DNA of 64,000 nt from Companilactobacillus nodensis DSM 19682 = JCM 14932 = NBRC 107160 (GCF_000615905.1 NZ_BAMN01000007.1:80409-144408), one strand, 5' to 3'; positions 20,190 through 30,475 are shown, numbered from the stretch's first letter. Notes: generated from the letters alone by a model not told the origin. Program-made: numbers and translations.

Positions 20190-20229
20190 AAAAAAACTCC
20201 CTTCTGATTTCAGTCATCACAAGAGAGTT
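20190..20229 (-). terminator. expression-platform terminator of the TPP riboswitch
   Basis: On the minus strand AACTCTCTT pairs with AAGGGAGTT (one T-G pair), followed by seven T. The 3' arm contains the thiT ribosome-binding site, so the OFF state could block both transcription and translation. Confidence 0.85.
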
Positions 20230-20248
20230 CGAGTTTTTGTACACTTGA

Positions 20249-20335
20249 ACAACACTATCCCTACGCATGTATTAACATAACAGGTTTAAAGGGTCTGAAT
20301 TTAATCACTCTCAGCCAAAGGCTCCCCCTGTGTTG
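20249..20335 (-). promoter_or_regulatory. TPP (thi-box) riboswitch of thiT, overlapping minD
   Basis: On the minus strand: AACAC-AGGGGGAGCC, then GGCTGAGAG, ACCCTTTAAACCTG, and TGCGTAGGGA, closing with AGTGTT. These are the conserved P2/J2, P4 and P5 elements of THI-box aptamers in order, and P1 pairs AACAC with GTGTT. Thiamine pyrophosphate should favour the downstream terminator. The 5' part of the aptamer is also the last codons and TGA stop of minD. Confidence 0.95.
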
Positions 20336-21165
20336 ACTATTTGATTTAACAACATTGTACCATTATTACTTTCGTCTACCAAATACTCTGCTGAAGAACT
20401 CAGTCTTTTTTCATCATTAAAAATATCTAGTGGAATACTTTCACCCAACATGCGATGTGCAATGTTGCGGTAACTGTGTCCCGCATCACTATTTTTATCT
20501 GAAATAACTGTTCTACCTGCATTTGAAGCAGCAATTACATCATCTTCATCAACCACCACACCCAGTAGGGGAATCCTCAAATGATTGACAATATCATCAA
20601 TACGCATCGAAGTACCCTCGTTGATCATATTCTTACGAATACGATTAATGATCAAATGTGGCGTGATAGGCATTTTCATGCTCTCCAGAATCCCAACTAC
20701 TCGATCAGCATCACTTACTGATGCTAGTTCAGGGTTGGTTACAACAATAGCACCGTCGGCTACTGTAACAGCATTCTGGAAACCATACTCGATACCAGCT
20801 GGACAGTCGATCATGACAAAGTCAAAACGTTGCTTCAAATAAGTAATTATTCTTCTAACTGAATCTTGATCCAACACATATTTATCAGCGAACTGTGACG
20901 CAGCCAACAAATACAAATTGTCTTCAAATCTTGGATCTCTAACTAGTGCCTGTGACAAAACAACTCGGTTCTGTGCCACATCAACAATGTCATACACAAT
21001 ACGATTTGTAAGCCCCAAAACAGCATCCAAATTTCGAAGACCAATATCTAGATCCACCATACAAACTTTTTTCCCAAGACTTGCTAAGACGGAACTAATA
21101 TTAGCGGTCGTGGTAGTTTTACCAACGCCACCTTTACCAGACGTTACAACAATAGATATCCCCAT
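20311..21165 (-). CDS. minD: MinD, septum-site-determining ATPase
   Basis: 284 residues. Deviant Walker A GKGGVGKTT at 10-18, switch IVYDIVD and MIDCPAGIEYGFQNA (Walker B region, about 116-130). It dimerises on membrane with ATP and activates MinC. The C-terminus is NQIVNTGGAFG and shows none of the basic/hydrophobic pattern of the usual membrane-targeting helix. Its last eight or so codons and stop double as the TPP aptamer of thiT. It follows minC by 2 bases. Confidence 0.95.
   Translation of the reverse strand: MGISIVVTSGKGGVGKTTTTANISSVLASLGKKVCMVDLDIGLRNLDAVLGLTNRIVYDIVDVAQNRVVLSQALVRDPRFEDNLYLLAASQFADKYVLDQDSVRRIITYLKQRFDFVMIDCPAGIEYGFQNAVTVADGAIVVTNPELASVSDADRVVGILESMKMPITPHLIINRIRKNMINEGTSMRIDDIVNHLRIPLLGVVVDEDDVIAASNAGRTVISDKNSDAGHSYRNIAHRMLGESIPLDIFNDEKRLSSSAEYLVDESNNGTMLLNQIVNTGGAFG
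20354..20382 (-). promoter_or_regulatory. candidate promoter for the TPP riboswitch/thiT, inside minD
   Basis: Minus-strand TTGGTA (20377-20382), 17-base spacer, TACAAT (20354-20359) preceded by TG, an extended -10. Transcription would start close to the aptamer's 5' end. It would let thiT be made independently of the min operon. Confidence 0.5.
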
Positions 21166-21167
21166 AA

Positions 21168-21830
21168 CTAAACCGTCCTTTTTCTAGAATTACTCATAAC
21201 CTCTTTATAATCTGCCAAATCATTAACACTGATCGAATGCATATCATCAATGTAAGCAAACTGATGATTATCAAGCTTATCAGCATTGTCATCAGTTACA
21301 ATCTCAATAACATCAGCGATTCTCAATTGTGCGGCGTGTTTCAGATTACCAAAAATAACTGCATTCGTATTGTCAGGATAACCCGCTTGAACGATTCCAT
21401 TGACACGACCCAAAATATAGACTGAGCCATTAGTACTGATCTGTGCCCCTTCGTGAAGAACGCCTAAGAATAATACGTCTCCTTCAAATTCAAGTTTTTG
21501 ACCACTACGGACAATTCCAGTTTCAATATTCATTTTGTTAGCTTTTAATAACTTCGAAACTTCAATCTTAGATTCAACTTCTGAAATAATATCTTTAATT
21601 TCAATCTGTGGGTAATCAGTAAATGACTTCTTAACCTCTTTAATTTGTGCATCAGTCAAGAGTCGATTACCCGTTTTGATAGTAAATTGAATAACATCAT
21701 CGTCAGCAGATCCAATGTTTTGTTTAAGAATTAGTTCTTTCAAGTCTTTTAATGCTTGTCGGAAGTCACTCTCATCATTAATGATTACAACAAATCCCTC
21801 TTTACTACCTTTAAGAGTGACGTTACTCAT
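21168..21830 (-). CDS. minC: MinC, septum-formation inhibitor
   Basis: 220 residues. The N-domain (about 1-100) is the FtsZ-antagonising part. The C-domain (about 105-205) is the beta-helix with GIVRSGQKLEFEGDVLFLGVLHEGAQISTNGS-like blocks that bind MinD. The ATG overlaps the mreD stop by 4 bases. It is in the conserved mreBCD-minCD order. Confidence 0.95.
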   Translation of the reverse strand: MSNVTLKGSKEGFVVIINDESDFRQALKDLKELILKQNIGSADDDVIQFTIKTGNRLLTDAQIKEVKKSFTDYPQIEIKDIISEVESKIEVSKLLKANKMNIETGIVRSGQKLEFEGDVLFLGVLHEGAQISTNGSVYILGRVNGIVQAGYPDNTNAVIFGNLKHAAQLRIADVIEIVTDDNADKLDNHQFAYIDDMHSISVNDLADYKEVMSNSRKRTV

Positions 21831-22369
21831 TTACTTTCCCTCCTATATTTGGCTAACCAGTCACTAAAATTGGCAAACGGAATATATAGTATGAAGAATA
21901 CCACCATATTCCAAAGTAACGTTGGCCCTAATACATAAGTTATAAAATCAAAAATATTCGTACTTGTCTGTTGAAGCAATCTCTCCAATACATAGACACC
22001 TGATTGTAAAAACGTTAAGGCTAAGAAATAAATTGATAACTCATAACCCATATTCGATTTTACGAAGAGAAATTTAAAATGGTCGATACCTACCATGATG
22101 AGTGGCAAAAGTACAGTGTACAATCCAATGATACCGTAGTAATACGAATCATAGAACAAGCCAAAGATGATCCCATATGCCAAGATTTGTCGGCGATCAT
22201 CAATTCTCATCGTAATCAATACAACTGCCATCAACATGATTTGTGGCAAGATCATAAAATCTCCAGTATTCATGTTATTCAAGAATGCCCACTTCATCAG
22301 ACCGTCAAGATAAAACGTTAGCAGCAAAAATATAACTTGTCCGACGATCTTTTGAGTTTTGATATTCAT
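21827..22369 (-). CDS. mreD: MreD, rod-shape membrane protein
   Basis: 180 residues with about five or six TM helices. It is a partner of MreC in the elongasome, linking MreB filaments to wall synthesis. Sequence is weakly conserved; length, topology, DDRRQILAYGIIFGLFYDSYYYG and position between mreC and minC carry the call. Its ATG overlaps the mreC stop (TAATG). Confidence 0.93.
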   Translation of the reverse strand: MNIKTQKIVGQVIFLLLTFYLDGLMKWAFLNNMNTGDFMILPQIMLMAVVLITMRIDDRRQILAYGIIFGLFYDSYYYGIIGLYTVLLPLIMVGIDHFKFLFVKSNMGYELSIYFLALTFLQSGVYVLERLLQQTSTNIFDFITYVLGPTLLWNMVVFFILYIPFANFSDWLAKYRRESK

Positions 22370-23232
22370 TATTCTTCACCACTAACCGATGACTTGATGA
22401 CTGTAACAACAGTAAAGTTTCTTAGCTCAGCTGCTGGAGTTATATATACAGAATTAGTCATACCATAGTTGTCCTTTTTAATTCCATAAACTTTACCAAT
22501 GTACAATCCACGAGGTGTTCTTCCACCTAAACCAGATGTGATGATACGTTGACCTTTTTTGATTCCCTTAGTCGAATTAACATTTTCCATAACTAACTTA
22601 CCGGATGCACTATCATAGCGACTGACAACACCTGTTACAGCATTACTATTGTCATCCAGAATTTCAGAGGCAAACTTATCATTCAGTTCGTTATTAGTTG
22701 AAATCAATTCAACTTTGGAACTGATCTTATCAACTTCAATAATACGGCCAATTAGTCCCTTACCAGACATAACTGGCATATTCTTCTTCAAACCGCTAGA
22801 CGAACCGCGATTGATCGTCAAATAACTTTGCCAACTACTTGGTGAACGCGACAATACTGAAGCATTGACTGTTGTATAGTCTGTTAAAGTTCCATCTAAT
22901 TTTAATTCTTGTTTTAGTTTCTTATTCTCATCCTGAACAACTTTTAGTTTTGCTTGATTTTGAGCTAATTCATCGATTCTTGCCTTCAAGTGTTTGTTTT
23001 CTGTATATGTATTATACAAATCTGAAAACTCTGAAGAAGCGTTCTTAACAGCATTAGTTGGATAAGCAAATACTCCACCAACGACGCTAACAACATCATT
23101 CCCCACTTGTTGAACGACAGGAGGAGTGTCCTTGTTATCTCGAATATTCACGGTTACCGCTAAAAGTCCAAAAGTCACGATAAGGATTACCATCAGAATG
23201 ATTAACTTTTTGTTTGAAAAAAACTTTTGCAT
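22369..23232 (-). CDS. mreC: MreC, rod-shape-determining protein
   Basis: 287 residues. One N-terminal TM (about 9-27), a coiled coil (about 65-105), then the outside double beta-barrel with SPSSWQSYLTINRGSSSGLKKNMPV and IGRIIEV conserved. It scaffolds PBP2 and RodA for lateral wall growth. AGGAGGAAGC precedes the ATG. A terminator-like hairpin separates it from mreB. Confidence 0.96.
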   Translation of the reverse strand: MQKFFSNKKLIILMVILIVTFGLLAVTVNIRDNKDTPPVVQQVGNDVVSVVGGVFAYPTNAVKNASSEFSDLYNTYTENKHLKARIDELAQNQAKLKVVQDENKKLKQELKLDGTLTDYTTVNASVLSRSPSSWQSYLTINRGSSSGLKKNMPVMSGKGLIGRIIEVDKISSKVELISTNNELNDKFASEILDDNSNAVTGVVSRYDSASGKLVMENVNSTKGIKKGQRIITSGLGGRTPRGLYIGKVYGIKKDNYGMTNSVYITPAAELRNFTVVTVIKSSVSGEE

Positions 23233-23252
23233 TGCTTCCTCCTACAGTAAAC

Positions 23253-23273
23253 AAAAAAAACGGGATTAACCCG
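23253..23273 (-). terminator. terminator-like hairpin between mreB and mreC
   Basis: Right after the mreB stop: CGGG-TTAAT-CCCG then eight T. The stem is short (four or five pairs), so it may be leaky and set the MreB:MreC ratio. Confidence 0.65.
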
Positions 23274-23274
23274 C

Positions 23275-24275
23275 TTATTTTTGACGACGCATTACATCGA
23301 TATTTTTAAGTGATTCTCCAGTACCGATGGCTACACAATCTAGTGGGTCTTGAGCAATGAATACAGGTACTCCAGTTGCTTCAGAAATAACTTCTGGCAG
23401 ATGATGTAACAAGGCTCCACCACCAGTAAGTACAATACCGTGATCAATTACATCAGCAGCAATTTCAGGAGATGTTTCTTCAAGGGTTTCTTTGATTGTC
23501 TCAATGATTTCTTGAACATCTTCGTGAATAGCTGTAGCAATGTCTTCACCAGTTAATTGGATAGTCTTTGGAAGACCTGTAACTAAATCTCTACCACGGA
23601 TTTGCATTGTTTCAAGCTCTTTAGCCTTTTCGATCGAAGCTGAACCAACTTGAATTTTAACGTCTTCAGCTGTTCTTTCACCAATTTGTAAGTTGAAGTT
23701 TGTCTTGATATAAGATGAGATAGAATCATCGAACTTATCACCAGCAACACGGATAGAACGTGATGAAACGATACCACCTAATGAAATAGTGGCAACATCA
23801 GTAGTACCACCACCAATATCAACAACCATATTACCTGTTGGATCCATAACTGGAAGTCCAGCACCAATAGCAGCTGCGAATGGTTCTTCAATTACATAAG
23901 CTTCTCTGGCACCCGCATGCTGAGTAGCTTCGATAACGGCTCTTTTTTCAACTTCTGTAACACCACTTGGTACACAAACCATAACTGATGGTTTTGAATT
24001 ACCGGCAGTTTTTTCGATGAAATACTTCATCATGGCTGCAGTTGTGTCATAGTCAGCAATAACTCCATCTCTCATGGGGCGAATTGCTGAAATACTGCCT
24101 GGAGTACGTCCGATCATTTCACGAGCATCGGAACCAACAGCAACGACTTCTCCAGTATTATTGTTCTTTGCAACGACTGATGCTCGTTTAAAACGATGCC
24201 TTTACCTTCAGCATAAACAAGGGTATTAGCAGTTCCCAAGTCTATTCCTAATTTTTTTGATCCAATACCAAACAA
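23275..24275 (-). pseudogene. mreB: MreB, actin-like rod-shape protein, broken by a 1-base deletion
   Basis: Start TTG 24275 with AAAGGAGA upstream; the protein opens [21 protein letters not shown]. The frame breaks near 24182 after GIVLNE: the minus strand has GAGCATCAG where GAGCCATCAG gives E-P-S-V-V. One G of GG is missing on the plus strand. The joined product is 333 residues, the normal length. IGGGTTDVA and VLTGGGALL are the actin-fold phosphate motifs. It forms curved filaments that direct lateral wall synthesis. Rods need it; an error in the sequence is likelier than decay, although the paralogue mbl at 40505 could give partial backup. Confidence 0.94.
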
Positions 24276-24323
24276 TTTATATTCTCTCCTTTAAAGTACA
24301 CACCACATTTTACGCTATCCAAA

Positions 24324-24332
24324 ATTATATCA
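24324..24332 (-). promoter_or_regulatory. candidate extended -10 promoter for mreB
   Basis: Minus-strand TGATATAAT in the 93-base gap between radC and mreB. No good -35 is visible, which is acceptable with an extended -10 element. Confidence 0.45.
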
Positions 24333-24368
24333 TACAAAAGACCAATTTAAAGTAGTCCAAAGACATAC

Positions 24369-25004
24369 CTAAATAAATTTTTGTGATTTCATACTTGAAT
24401 ATGCTTTTTTTGTAACAATTACATGATCTATCAGGTTGATTCCCATTAGCTGACAGCATTTAAACAACCTTAAAGAAAAATTCTTATCGTTCTCAGAAGG
24501 CTCTAACCGACCACTTGGGTGATTATGCGCGATAACTATCTGAGTAGCAGCAACATAAAGTCCCTCTCGAATTATATCTCTCGGGTGAACCGTTGCAGCA
24601 TCTGTAGTTCCAACAAAAATTATTTTCTCAGCTATTACGTGATAGCTATTGTCCAAATAAACGGCCACTAACTTTTCTTGTGGTGAGTTACCGATTTTTT
24701 TTATTAAATGTTCACTTAAACTCGATAAATCTACAATCTGGCTTAATAAAGAATCTGCTTCAAGTTTTCTCTGACCAAGTTCAAAAGCGGCCAAAATCTT
24801 ACAAGCTTGAGCTATACCAATTCCCTTATAAGCTATTAATTGTTTCATATCCAGATTCAAATTCTGTGATTCAAAGACAATTTTATCCGCCAATTCTACA
24901 ACATTGTTGCCTTTGGTTCCTCTGCCTAATATTACAGCTATTAATTCTTTAGTTTCTAGTGACTTGATACCATTTTTTGTAATTCTTTCTCGTAAGTTTA
25001 CCAT
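24369..25004 (-). CDS. radC: RadC family JAB-domain protein
   Basis: 211 residues. An N-terminal helix-hairpin-helix-like region (KGIGIAQACKILAAFELGQR, about 63-82) precedes the RadC/JAB domain with AHNHPSG and downstream D (EPSENDKNF). This is the metalloprotease-like HxHPSG...D site. Despite the name, a repair role is doubtful in the family. It lies between folC and mreB, a common place in lactobacilli. Confidence 0.94.
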   Translation of the reverse strand: MVNLRERITKNGIKSLETKELIAVILGRGTKGNNVVELADKIVFESQNLNLDMKQLIAYKGIGIAQACKILAAFELGQRKLEADSLLSQIVDLSSLSEHLIKKIGNSPQEKLVAVYLDNSYHVIAEKIIFVGTTDAATVHPRDIIREGLYVAATQIVIAHNHPSGRLEPSENDKNFSLRLFKCCQLMGINLIDHVIVTKKAYSSMKSQKFI

Positions 25005-25015
25005 TATACTTTAAA

Positions 25016-26266
25016 CTACGCGAAATATCCCTCTAACTCTGAAACTAAATAAAATGATCCAGTAATCAGCAATGTTTGTTCATCTTTCAAACTATTGATC
25101 AGCTTATTCATACATTGAACATGATCTTCAATATAAGTTACATTGTGATACTTAGAAAAATCATAGTCAGCAGCCTTGGCAGCACGTGGCATGTCTAAGC
25201 TGGTAACAAATACTTCCTTAGTATTACTAGTTAAAAAGTCTAAAATATCATGTCGATCTTTATCTTTCATTCCAGCATACATAGTAATTATATCTTTATT
25301 ATGGTCATTTGTTATTAAAGAATTGATTAAATTATCAATTGCTGCCAAATTATGTGCTCCATCAAGGATAACCAACGGATGTTTGTGGACAATTTGTAAT
25401 CTAGCCGGCAATTTTTTATTCTCAATTTCAGCTATGACTGATTTTAAATCATATTCTTGATTATGTTCTTTTTCGTAACAAATGAAAGCCTGAATTGCAA
25501 TTACTGCATTAATGGCCGTTGTTTCTTCAATTCCATCAACTTTCACAATTATATCGTTAAATTTAAAATTTATTTCATAATTGTTTATATTCAAATTTTT
25601 AATTTTTAATTCATGATTATATTCATAAACAGAACTATCCAACTCTCTAGCATGATTTAAGATTATCTCACGAACTGAATCTTGCAATAATCCCGTAACT
25701 AAAGACTTATTAGGCTTAATGATGCCTGATTTTTCCACCGCAATATCCTGGATCGTTGGTCCAATCAACTGTTCATGATCCATTGCAATCGAGGTTATGA
25801 CTGACACATCAGGATCGATTACATTGGTTTTGTCATGTGTCGCACCAATACCAACTTCGATAATAGCTACATCGACACGCCCTTTGAAATATAAGAAACC
25901 CATACAAGTAACAAATTCGAATTCCGACAAGGTATTTTCATCAATTTTTTCTATTATATAGTTCACCAGATCTAACAATTCGCTGTTGCTGATCATTTGA
26001 TGACTTATCTGAATCCGTTCGTTGAAGACATTGATGAACGGTGACGTAAACATCCCCACTCGCTCACCATTAGCTTCCAACAAATTAGATAAATAATTGC
26101 AGACACTACCTTTACCGTTGGTACCAGTGACATGAATAGTCGGATAATCATTCTGCGGATCACCGAGCTTTTCTAACGCTGACTTGATCCGATCCAATTT
26201 ATTTGTTCGATGAAATTTGGGCAATGCGTGAATATATTCTATTGCTTCTTGATAACTGTTAAGCAT
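25016..26266 (-). CDS. folC: FolC, folylpolyglutamate/dihydrofolate synthase
   Basis: 416 residues from ATG 26266, chosen for AAAGGAA upstream and the start MLNSYQEAIEYIH. It adds glutamates to folates and may also make dihydrofolate. ATP loop VTGTNGKGSVCNYL near 46-59, then SPFINVFNERIQI, VEVGIGATHDKTNV and DGAHNLAAID. It belongs to the Mur ligase superfamily. It sits between valS and radC. Confidence 0.95.
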   Translation of the reverse strand: MLNSYQEAIEYIHALPKFHRTNKLDRIKSALEKLGDPQNDYPTIHVTGTNGKGSVCNYLSNLLEANGERVGMFTSPFINVFNERIQISHQMISNSELLDLVNYIIEKIDENTLSEFEFVTCMGFLYFKGRVDVAIIEVGIGATHDKTNVIDPDVSVITSIAMDHEQLIGPTIQDIAVEKSGIIKPNKSLVTGLLQDSVREIILNHARELDSSVYEYNHELKIKNLNINNYEINFKFNDIIVKVDGIEETTAINAVIAIQAFICYEKEHNQEYDLKSVIAEIENKKLPARLQIVHKHPLVILDGAHNLAAIDNLINSLITNDHNKDIITMYAGMKDKDRHDILDFLTSNTKEVFVTSLDMPRAAKAADYDFSKYHNVTYIEDHVQCMNKLINSLKDEQTLLITGSFYLVSELEGYFA

Positions 26267-26285
26267 TATATTCCTTTCATAAATC

Positions 26286-26319
26286 AAAAAAGAGGAAGAC
26301 AAATAAATGTCTTTCCCCC
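26286..26319 (-). terminator. intrinsic terminator after valS
   Basis: Minus-strand GGAAAGACA, loop TTTATT, TGTCTTCC and a T-run. It lies between valS and folC. Confidence 0.8.
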
Positions 26320-26328
26320 ATTATTTAA

Positions 26329-28977
26329 TTATTTATTAGCTTTTAATTGATCGATACGTTGTTGAATTTTAGCTTGCTTAGCTTGGTAATCAGCTAATTT
26401 TTCTTTTTGTTCAGCAACAACTTTTTCTGGTGCCTTATCAACAAAGTTCTTGTTTGATAATTTCTTATCCAAACGAGTGATTTCCTTGTCCATCTTAGCT
26501 GATTCTTCCTCTTGACGAGCAATTTCTTCATCAAGATTGATCAACTCGGCCAATGGAATGTAAACTTCAGTTCCGTTAGTAACAGCTGTCATAGCAAGAG
26601 CTGGAGCTTCTAAGTCAGTTTCAACTTTCAATTCCTTAGGATGCAAGAATCTGTCAACATACTCTTTGTTATTCAAAATAACTTGTTTGATATCGTCGTT
26701 TTGTGGCTTGATAAGAATATCAACCGCCTTAGATAGTGGTGCATTAGCCTCAAGACGAATCTTTCTAACTGACTTGATCAAGTCGATCAGAATATCCATA
26801 TCATTCATAGCTTTTTCGTCTTTGAATTCATCATGGTTTTCAGGATATGCAGCTAATGAAATTGACTTACCATTATGAGGCATTGACAACCAGATTTTTT
26901 CAGTAACAAATGGCATGATTGGGTGCATAAGTCTAAGAATCTTATCTAAGACATATGCCAAGATCATTCTCTTTTGACCCTTAGCTTCGCCATCTTCACC
27001 AGTAAGTGTAGCCTTACTCATTTCGATGTACCAGTCACAGAAGTCATTCCAGATGAAGTTATACAAGTTACGGCCAACTTCACCAAATTCAAATTTGTCC
27101 ATCAAACGGTTAACTTCGTTGACAGTATTGTTCAACTTAGCCAAGATCCACTTATCAGATAAGTCATAGCGAGTTACCTTAGATAAATCATCCATAGCTG
27201 GAGTATTGTCATCAAGATTCATGATAACGAAACGGCTAGCATTCCAAATCTTGTTAATAAAGTTCCAAGCCGAGTCCATCTTGTCATAACTGAAACGTGT
27301 ATCCTGTCCAGGAGTTGATCCATTCATCAAGAACCAACGAAGTGCGTCGGCACCGTACTTCTCAATAACATCCATTGGATCGATACCATTTCCAAGTGAC
27401 TTACTCATCTTACGTCCTTGCTCATCACGGATCAAACCGTGAATAACAACATGTTCAAATGGACGTTCACCAGTAAATTTCAAACTTTGGAAAATCATTC
27501 TTGATACCCAGAAGAAGATAATATCGTAACCAGTTACTAAAGTATCAGTTGGGAAATAACGCTTGAAGTCATCAGAATCTTCATCTGGCCAACCCATAGT
27601 TGAAAATGGCCATAGAGCACTTGAGAACCAAGTATCTAGAACATCACTTTCTTGTGTCCAGTTTTCGATATCTTTAGGTGCTTCCTCACCAACATACATC
27701 TTACCGGTTTCCTTGTTATACCAAGCAGGGATTTGATGTCCCCACCATAGTTGACGTGAGATAACCCAATCATGAACGTTGTCCATCCATTGTTTGAAAG
27801 TATCTTCGAAACGGTCAGGAACAAAGCTTACTTTGTTGTCGCCCTCTTGATTCTTCAAAGCCATTTCAGCAAGTGGCTTCATCTTAACGAACCATTGTGT
27901 AGACAATCTTGGTTCAACTTGTGCATCTGAACGCTCTGAGTGACCAACACTGTGAACGATTGGTTCAACATTAAGCATGTAATCTCCGTCTTCAAGATCC
28001 TTAACGATAGCCTTACGTGCGTCAAAACGATCCATACCGTTATACTTACCAGCATTCTCATTCATTGTTCCGTCAGGATTCATTGTGTTGATGCGTTGAA
28101 GATCGTGACGATTACCAACTAAGAAATCATTAGGGTCATGGGCTGGTGTGATCTTAACCATACCAGTACCAAACTCTTTATCAACATAGTGATCAGTAAT
28201 AATTGGAACTTTACGGTCAACTAATGGAACGATAACTTCCTTGCCAACGATATCTTTATATCTTTCATCACTGGGATTAACCGCAATGGCGATATCACCA
28301 AACATTGTTTCAGGACGCGTCGTAGCGATTTCGATATAACCTGAGCCATCGGCATATGGGTACTTAACGTGATAGAATGCACCCTTATCATCCTTATGGA
28401 TAACTTCAATATCTGACAAAGCTGTTTGTAATTGTGGATCCCAGTTGATAATGTACTCACCGCGATAGATCAATCCTTCGTTATATAACTTAACGAAGAC
28501 CTTACGAACGGCCTTTGATAATCCTTCATCCAAGGTAAATCTTTCACGAGAGTAATCTAATGAAAGACCTAATTTACCCCATTGTGATTTGATGATGGAA
28601 GCAAATTCATCCTTCCACTTCCAAACTTCGTCAACAAACTTCTCACGGCCAAGGTCGTATCTTGAAATTCCCTGTTCACGTAGCTTAGCCTCAACCTTAG
28701 CTTGTGTAGCAATACCAGCATGATCCATACCTGGTAGATACAAAGTATCATAACCTTGCATACGCTTGTAACGAATCAATGTATCTTGAATTGTAGTGTC
28801 CCATGCGTGGCCCAAGTGCAACTTACCAGTAACATTTGGTGGTGGGATAACGATTGAATAAGGTTTTGCTTTCTTATCACCAGAAGGCTTAAAAACGTCT
28901 TCGTCAAGCCATGTTTGATAACGTCCCTCTTCAACTTCTTTGGGATTATACTTAGTATCCATGTCGATTTCTCTCAT
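26329..28977 (-). CDS. valS: valyl-tRNA synthetase
   Basis: 882 residues from ATG 28977, which follows TTAGGAGGAAAATAC; a longer in-frame start lacks a ribosome-binding site. It charges tRNA-Val. HIGH box is HLGHA in [14 protein letters not shown] (about 45-58), and KMSKS is in [11 protein letters not shown] (about 525-535). The C-terminal coiled coil (about 815-880) is ValRS-typical. A complete T-box leader precedes it. Confidence 0.98.
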   Translation of the reverse strand: MREIDMDTKYNPKEVEEGRYQTWLDEDVFKPSGDKKAKPYSIVIPPPNVTGKLHLGHAWDTTIQDTLIRYKRMQGYDTLYLPGMDHAGIATQAKVEAKLREQGISRYDLGREKFVDEVWKWKDEFASIIKSQWGKLGLSLDYSRERFTLDEGLSKAVRKVFVKLYNEGLIYRGEYIINWDPQLQTALSDIEVIHKDDKGAFYHVKYPYADGSGYIEIATTRPETMFGDIAIAVNPSDERYKDIVGKEVIVPLVDRKVPIITDHYVDKEFGTGMVKITPAHDPNDFLVGNRHDLQRINTMNPDGTMNENAGKYNGMDRFDARKAIVKDLEDGDYMLNVEPIVHSVGHSERSDAQVEPRLSTQWFVKMKPLAEMALKNQEGDNKVSFVPDRFEDTFKQWMDNVHDWVISRQLWWGHQIPAWYNKETGKMYVGEEAPKDIENWTQESDVLDTWFSSALWPFSTMGWPDEDSDDFKRYFPTDTLVTGYDIIFFWVSRMIFQSLKFTGERPFEHVVIHGLIRDEQGRKMSKSLGNGIDPMDVIEKYGADALRWFLMNGSTPGQDTRFSYDKMDSAWNFINKIWNASRFVIMNLDDNTPAMDDLSKVTRYDLSDKWILAKLNNTVNEVNRLMDKFEFGEVGRNLYNFIWNDFCDWYIEMSKATLTGEDGEAKGQKRMILAYVLDKILRLMHPIMPFVTEKIWLSMPHNGKSISLAAYPENHDEFKDEKAMNDMDILIDLIKSVRKIRLEANAPLSKAVDILIKPQNDDIKQVILNNKEYVDRFLHPKELKVETDLEAPALAMTAVTNGTEVYIPLAELINLDEEIARQEEESAKMDKEITRLDKKLSNKNFVDKAPEKVVAEQKEKLADYQAKQAKIQQRIDQLKANK

Positions 28978-28995
28978 GTATTTTCCTCCTAAAAA

Positions 28996-29215
28996 TAAAA
29001 AAAGAGCATTCATCCTGAATAGGACGAAATGCTCGCGGTACCACCTAAATTGAAAGTCTACTAGTAGACTTTCCTCTCAACAGATAACGGTGGCCCGATC
29101 ATTTTGATAGCTCACAGGTAACAATTAAATCTCGTGAATGTACAATTCTCAGCTAACATGTACTCTCTGAAGTAACTTGATATAACACTCCTGCTCAAAG
29201 CTGTTGATTTGATAA
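28996..29215 (-). promoter_or_regulatory. T-box riboswitch leader of valS
   Basis: The minus strand carries AGAGAGTA near the 5' end, a stem-I region, then the T-box core GGTGGTACCGCG (29034-29045). It is followed by the terminator GAGCATTTCGTCC..GGATGAATGCTC plus T-run (28996-29033). The core is a near-perfect match to the family. Uncharged tRNA-Val should allow readthrough into valS. The specifier codon was not assigned. Confidence 0.93.
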
Positions 29216-29248
29216 TAAAACATATTTCACAAAACGTCAATTATAATT

Positions 29249-30466
29249 TTATAGTAAAGTACTGATATCTTCTTGTTGTTGTTCCATGAAGTGATCACCA
29301 TGTTCGATAGTTGTGATCTTAACACCAGCCAATGAACGTTCGATCAAACCGTCGATATCAAGAGAACTCTCAAACTTACGAGTCTTCTCAATATTAGGGC
29401 GAGTCTTAGGACTTGGTGGAGCAAAAACTGTACAACAGTCCTCAAATGGTTGAATAGAAAGATTGAACGTATCAATATCTTCAGCTAGTTTGATGATTTC
29501 AGTCTTGTCCATTGTTGCGACCGGACGCAAGATAGGTGTCGTTGTAACATCATTGATAGCAGCCATACTCTCAAGTGTTTGTGAAGCAACTTGTCCAACA
29601 GCTTCACCATTGAAGATAGCCAAACCATTCTCTTGTTCACGCAACATGTCAGTCAATCTCAACATAAAGCGACGCTGAATCGTCATCAAGTAGCCTTCCG
29701 GAACAGATGATTTGATAGTTTCTTGGATTTCAGCAAATGGTACTTCGATGAATTTGATGTTACCACCAAAGACAGTCAACTTGCTTGTAAGTTCCTTCGC
29801 CTTATTCAAGGCTTGTTCTGAAGTATATGGAGGACTGAAGAAATGAACCATTTCAATATCTACTCCACGTTTCATAGCCAAGTATCCAGCAACGGGTGAA
29901 TCGATACCACCAGACAACATCAACATTGCCTTGCCAGCAGTACCAACTGGTAAGCCACCGGCACCTTTAACTGTAAGGTATGATAAATAAATTCCATCTT
30001 GACGAACCTCAACGGAGATCTTGATATCAGGACGTTTCATCTCAACATCGATTCCAGGGAACTCATCACAGATAGCATCCCCAAGCTGTAAGTTGATTTG
30101 ATTAGTATCCAAGTGATATGAATGATCTGAACGCTTAGTTCCGACCTTAAAACTCATACCAGGCTTCCAACCCTCATGCATCATTTCGATGGCCTTAGCT
30201 TTAACATCTTCAAAATCATGTGAAACCTTAACACTCAATGAAAAAGTTTGAATACCAAAAACATTCTTTAGCTTCTCCATAATAGGTTGAGCATCTTCAC
30301 CATTCAATTGAATGTGGAGACGATCACGATGTGGTCTCATTACTAGATTAGGGTAATCTTTCAATACTTTAGCAACATTTCCGTGTAGACGGTCAATGAA
30401 GCTCTTACGATTCTTACCCTTTGTTGATAATTCGCCGTAGCGAACCATAATTTCAGTATATTCCAT
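29249..30466 (-). CDS. thiI: ThiI, tRNA 4-thiouridine synthetase
   Basis: 405 residues: a ferredoxin-like region, THUMP (about 60-165), and PP-loop ATPase [12 protein letters not shown] near 183-194. It lacks the rhodanese domain of E. coli ThiI, as is usual in Firmicutes. It thiolates U8 of tRNA. Directly upstream lies a cysteine desulfurase, which supplies the sulfur, so the pair is a functional unit. Confidence 0.96.
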   Translation of the reverse strand: MEYTEIMVRYGELSTKGKNRKSFIDRLHGNVAKVLKDYPNLVMRPHRDRLHIQLNGEDAQPIMEKLKNVFGIQTFSLSVKVSHDFEDVKAKAIEMMHEGWKPGMSFKVGTKRSDHSYHLDTNQINLQLGDAICDEFPGIDVEMKRPDIKISVEVRQDGIYLSYLTVKGAGGLPVGTAGKAMLMLSGGIDSPVAGYLAMKRGVDIEMVHFFSPPYTSEQALNKAKELTSKLTVFGGNIKFIEVPFAEIQETIKSSVPEGYLMTIQRRFMLRLTDMLREQENGLAIFNGEAVGQVASQTLESMAAINDVTTTPILRPVATMDKTEIIKLAEDIDTFNLSIQPFEDCCTVFAPPSPKTRPNIEKTRKFESSLDIDGLIERSLAGVKITTIEHGDHFMEQQQEDISTLL

Positions 30467-30475
30467 TAAATTCTC

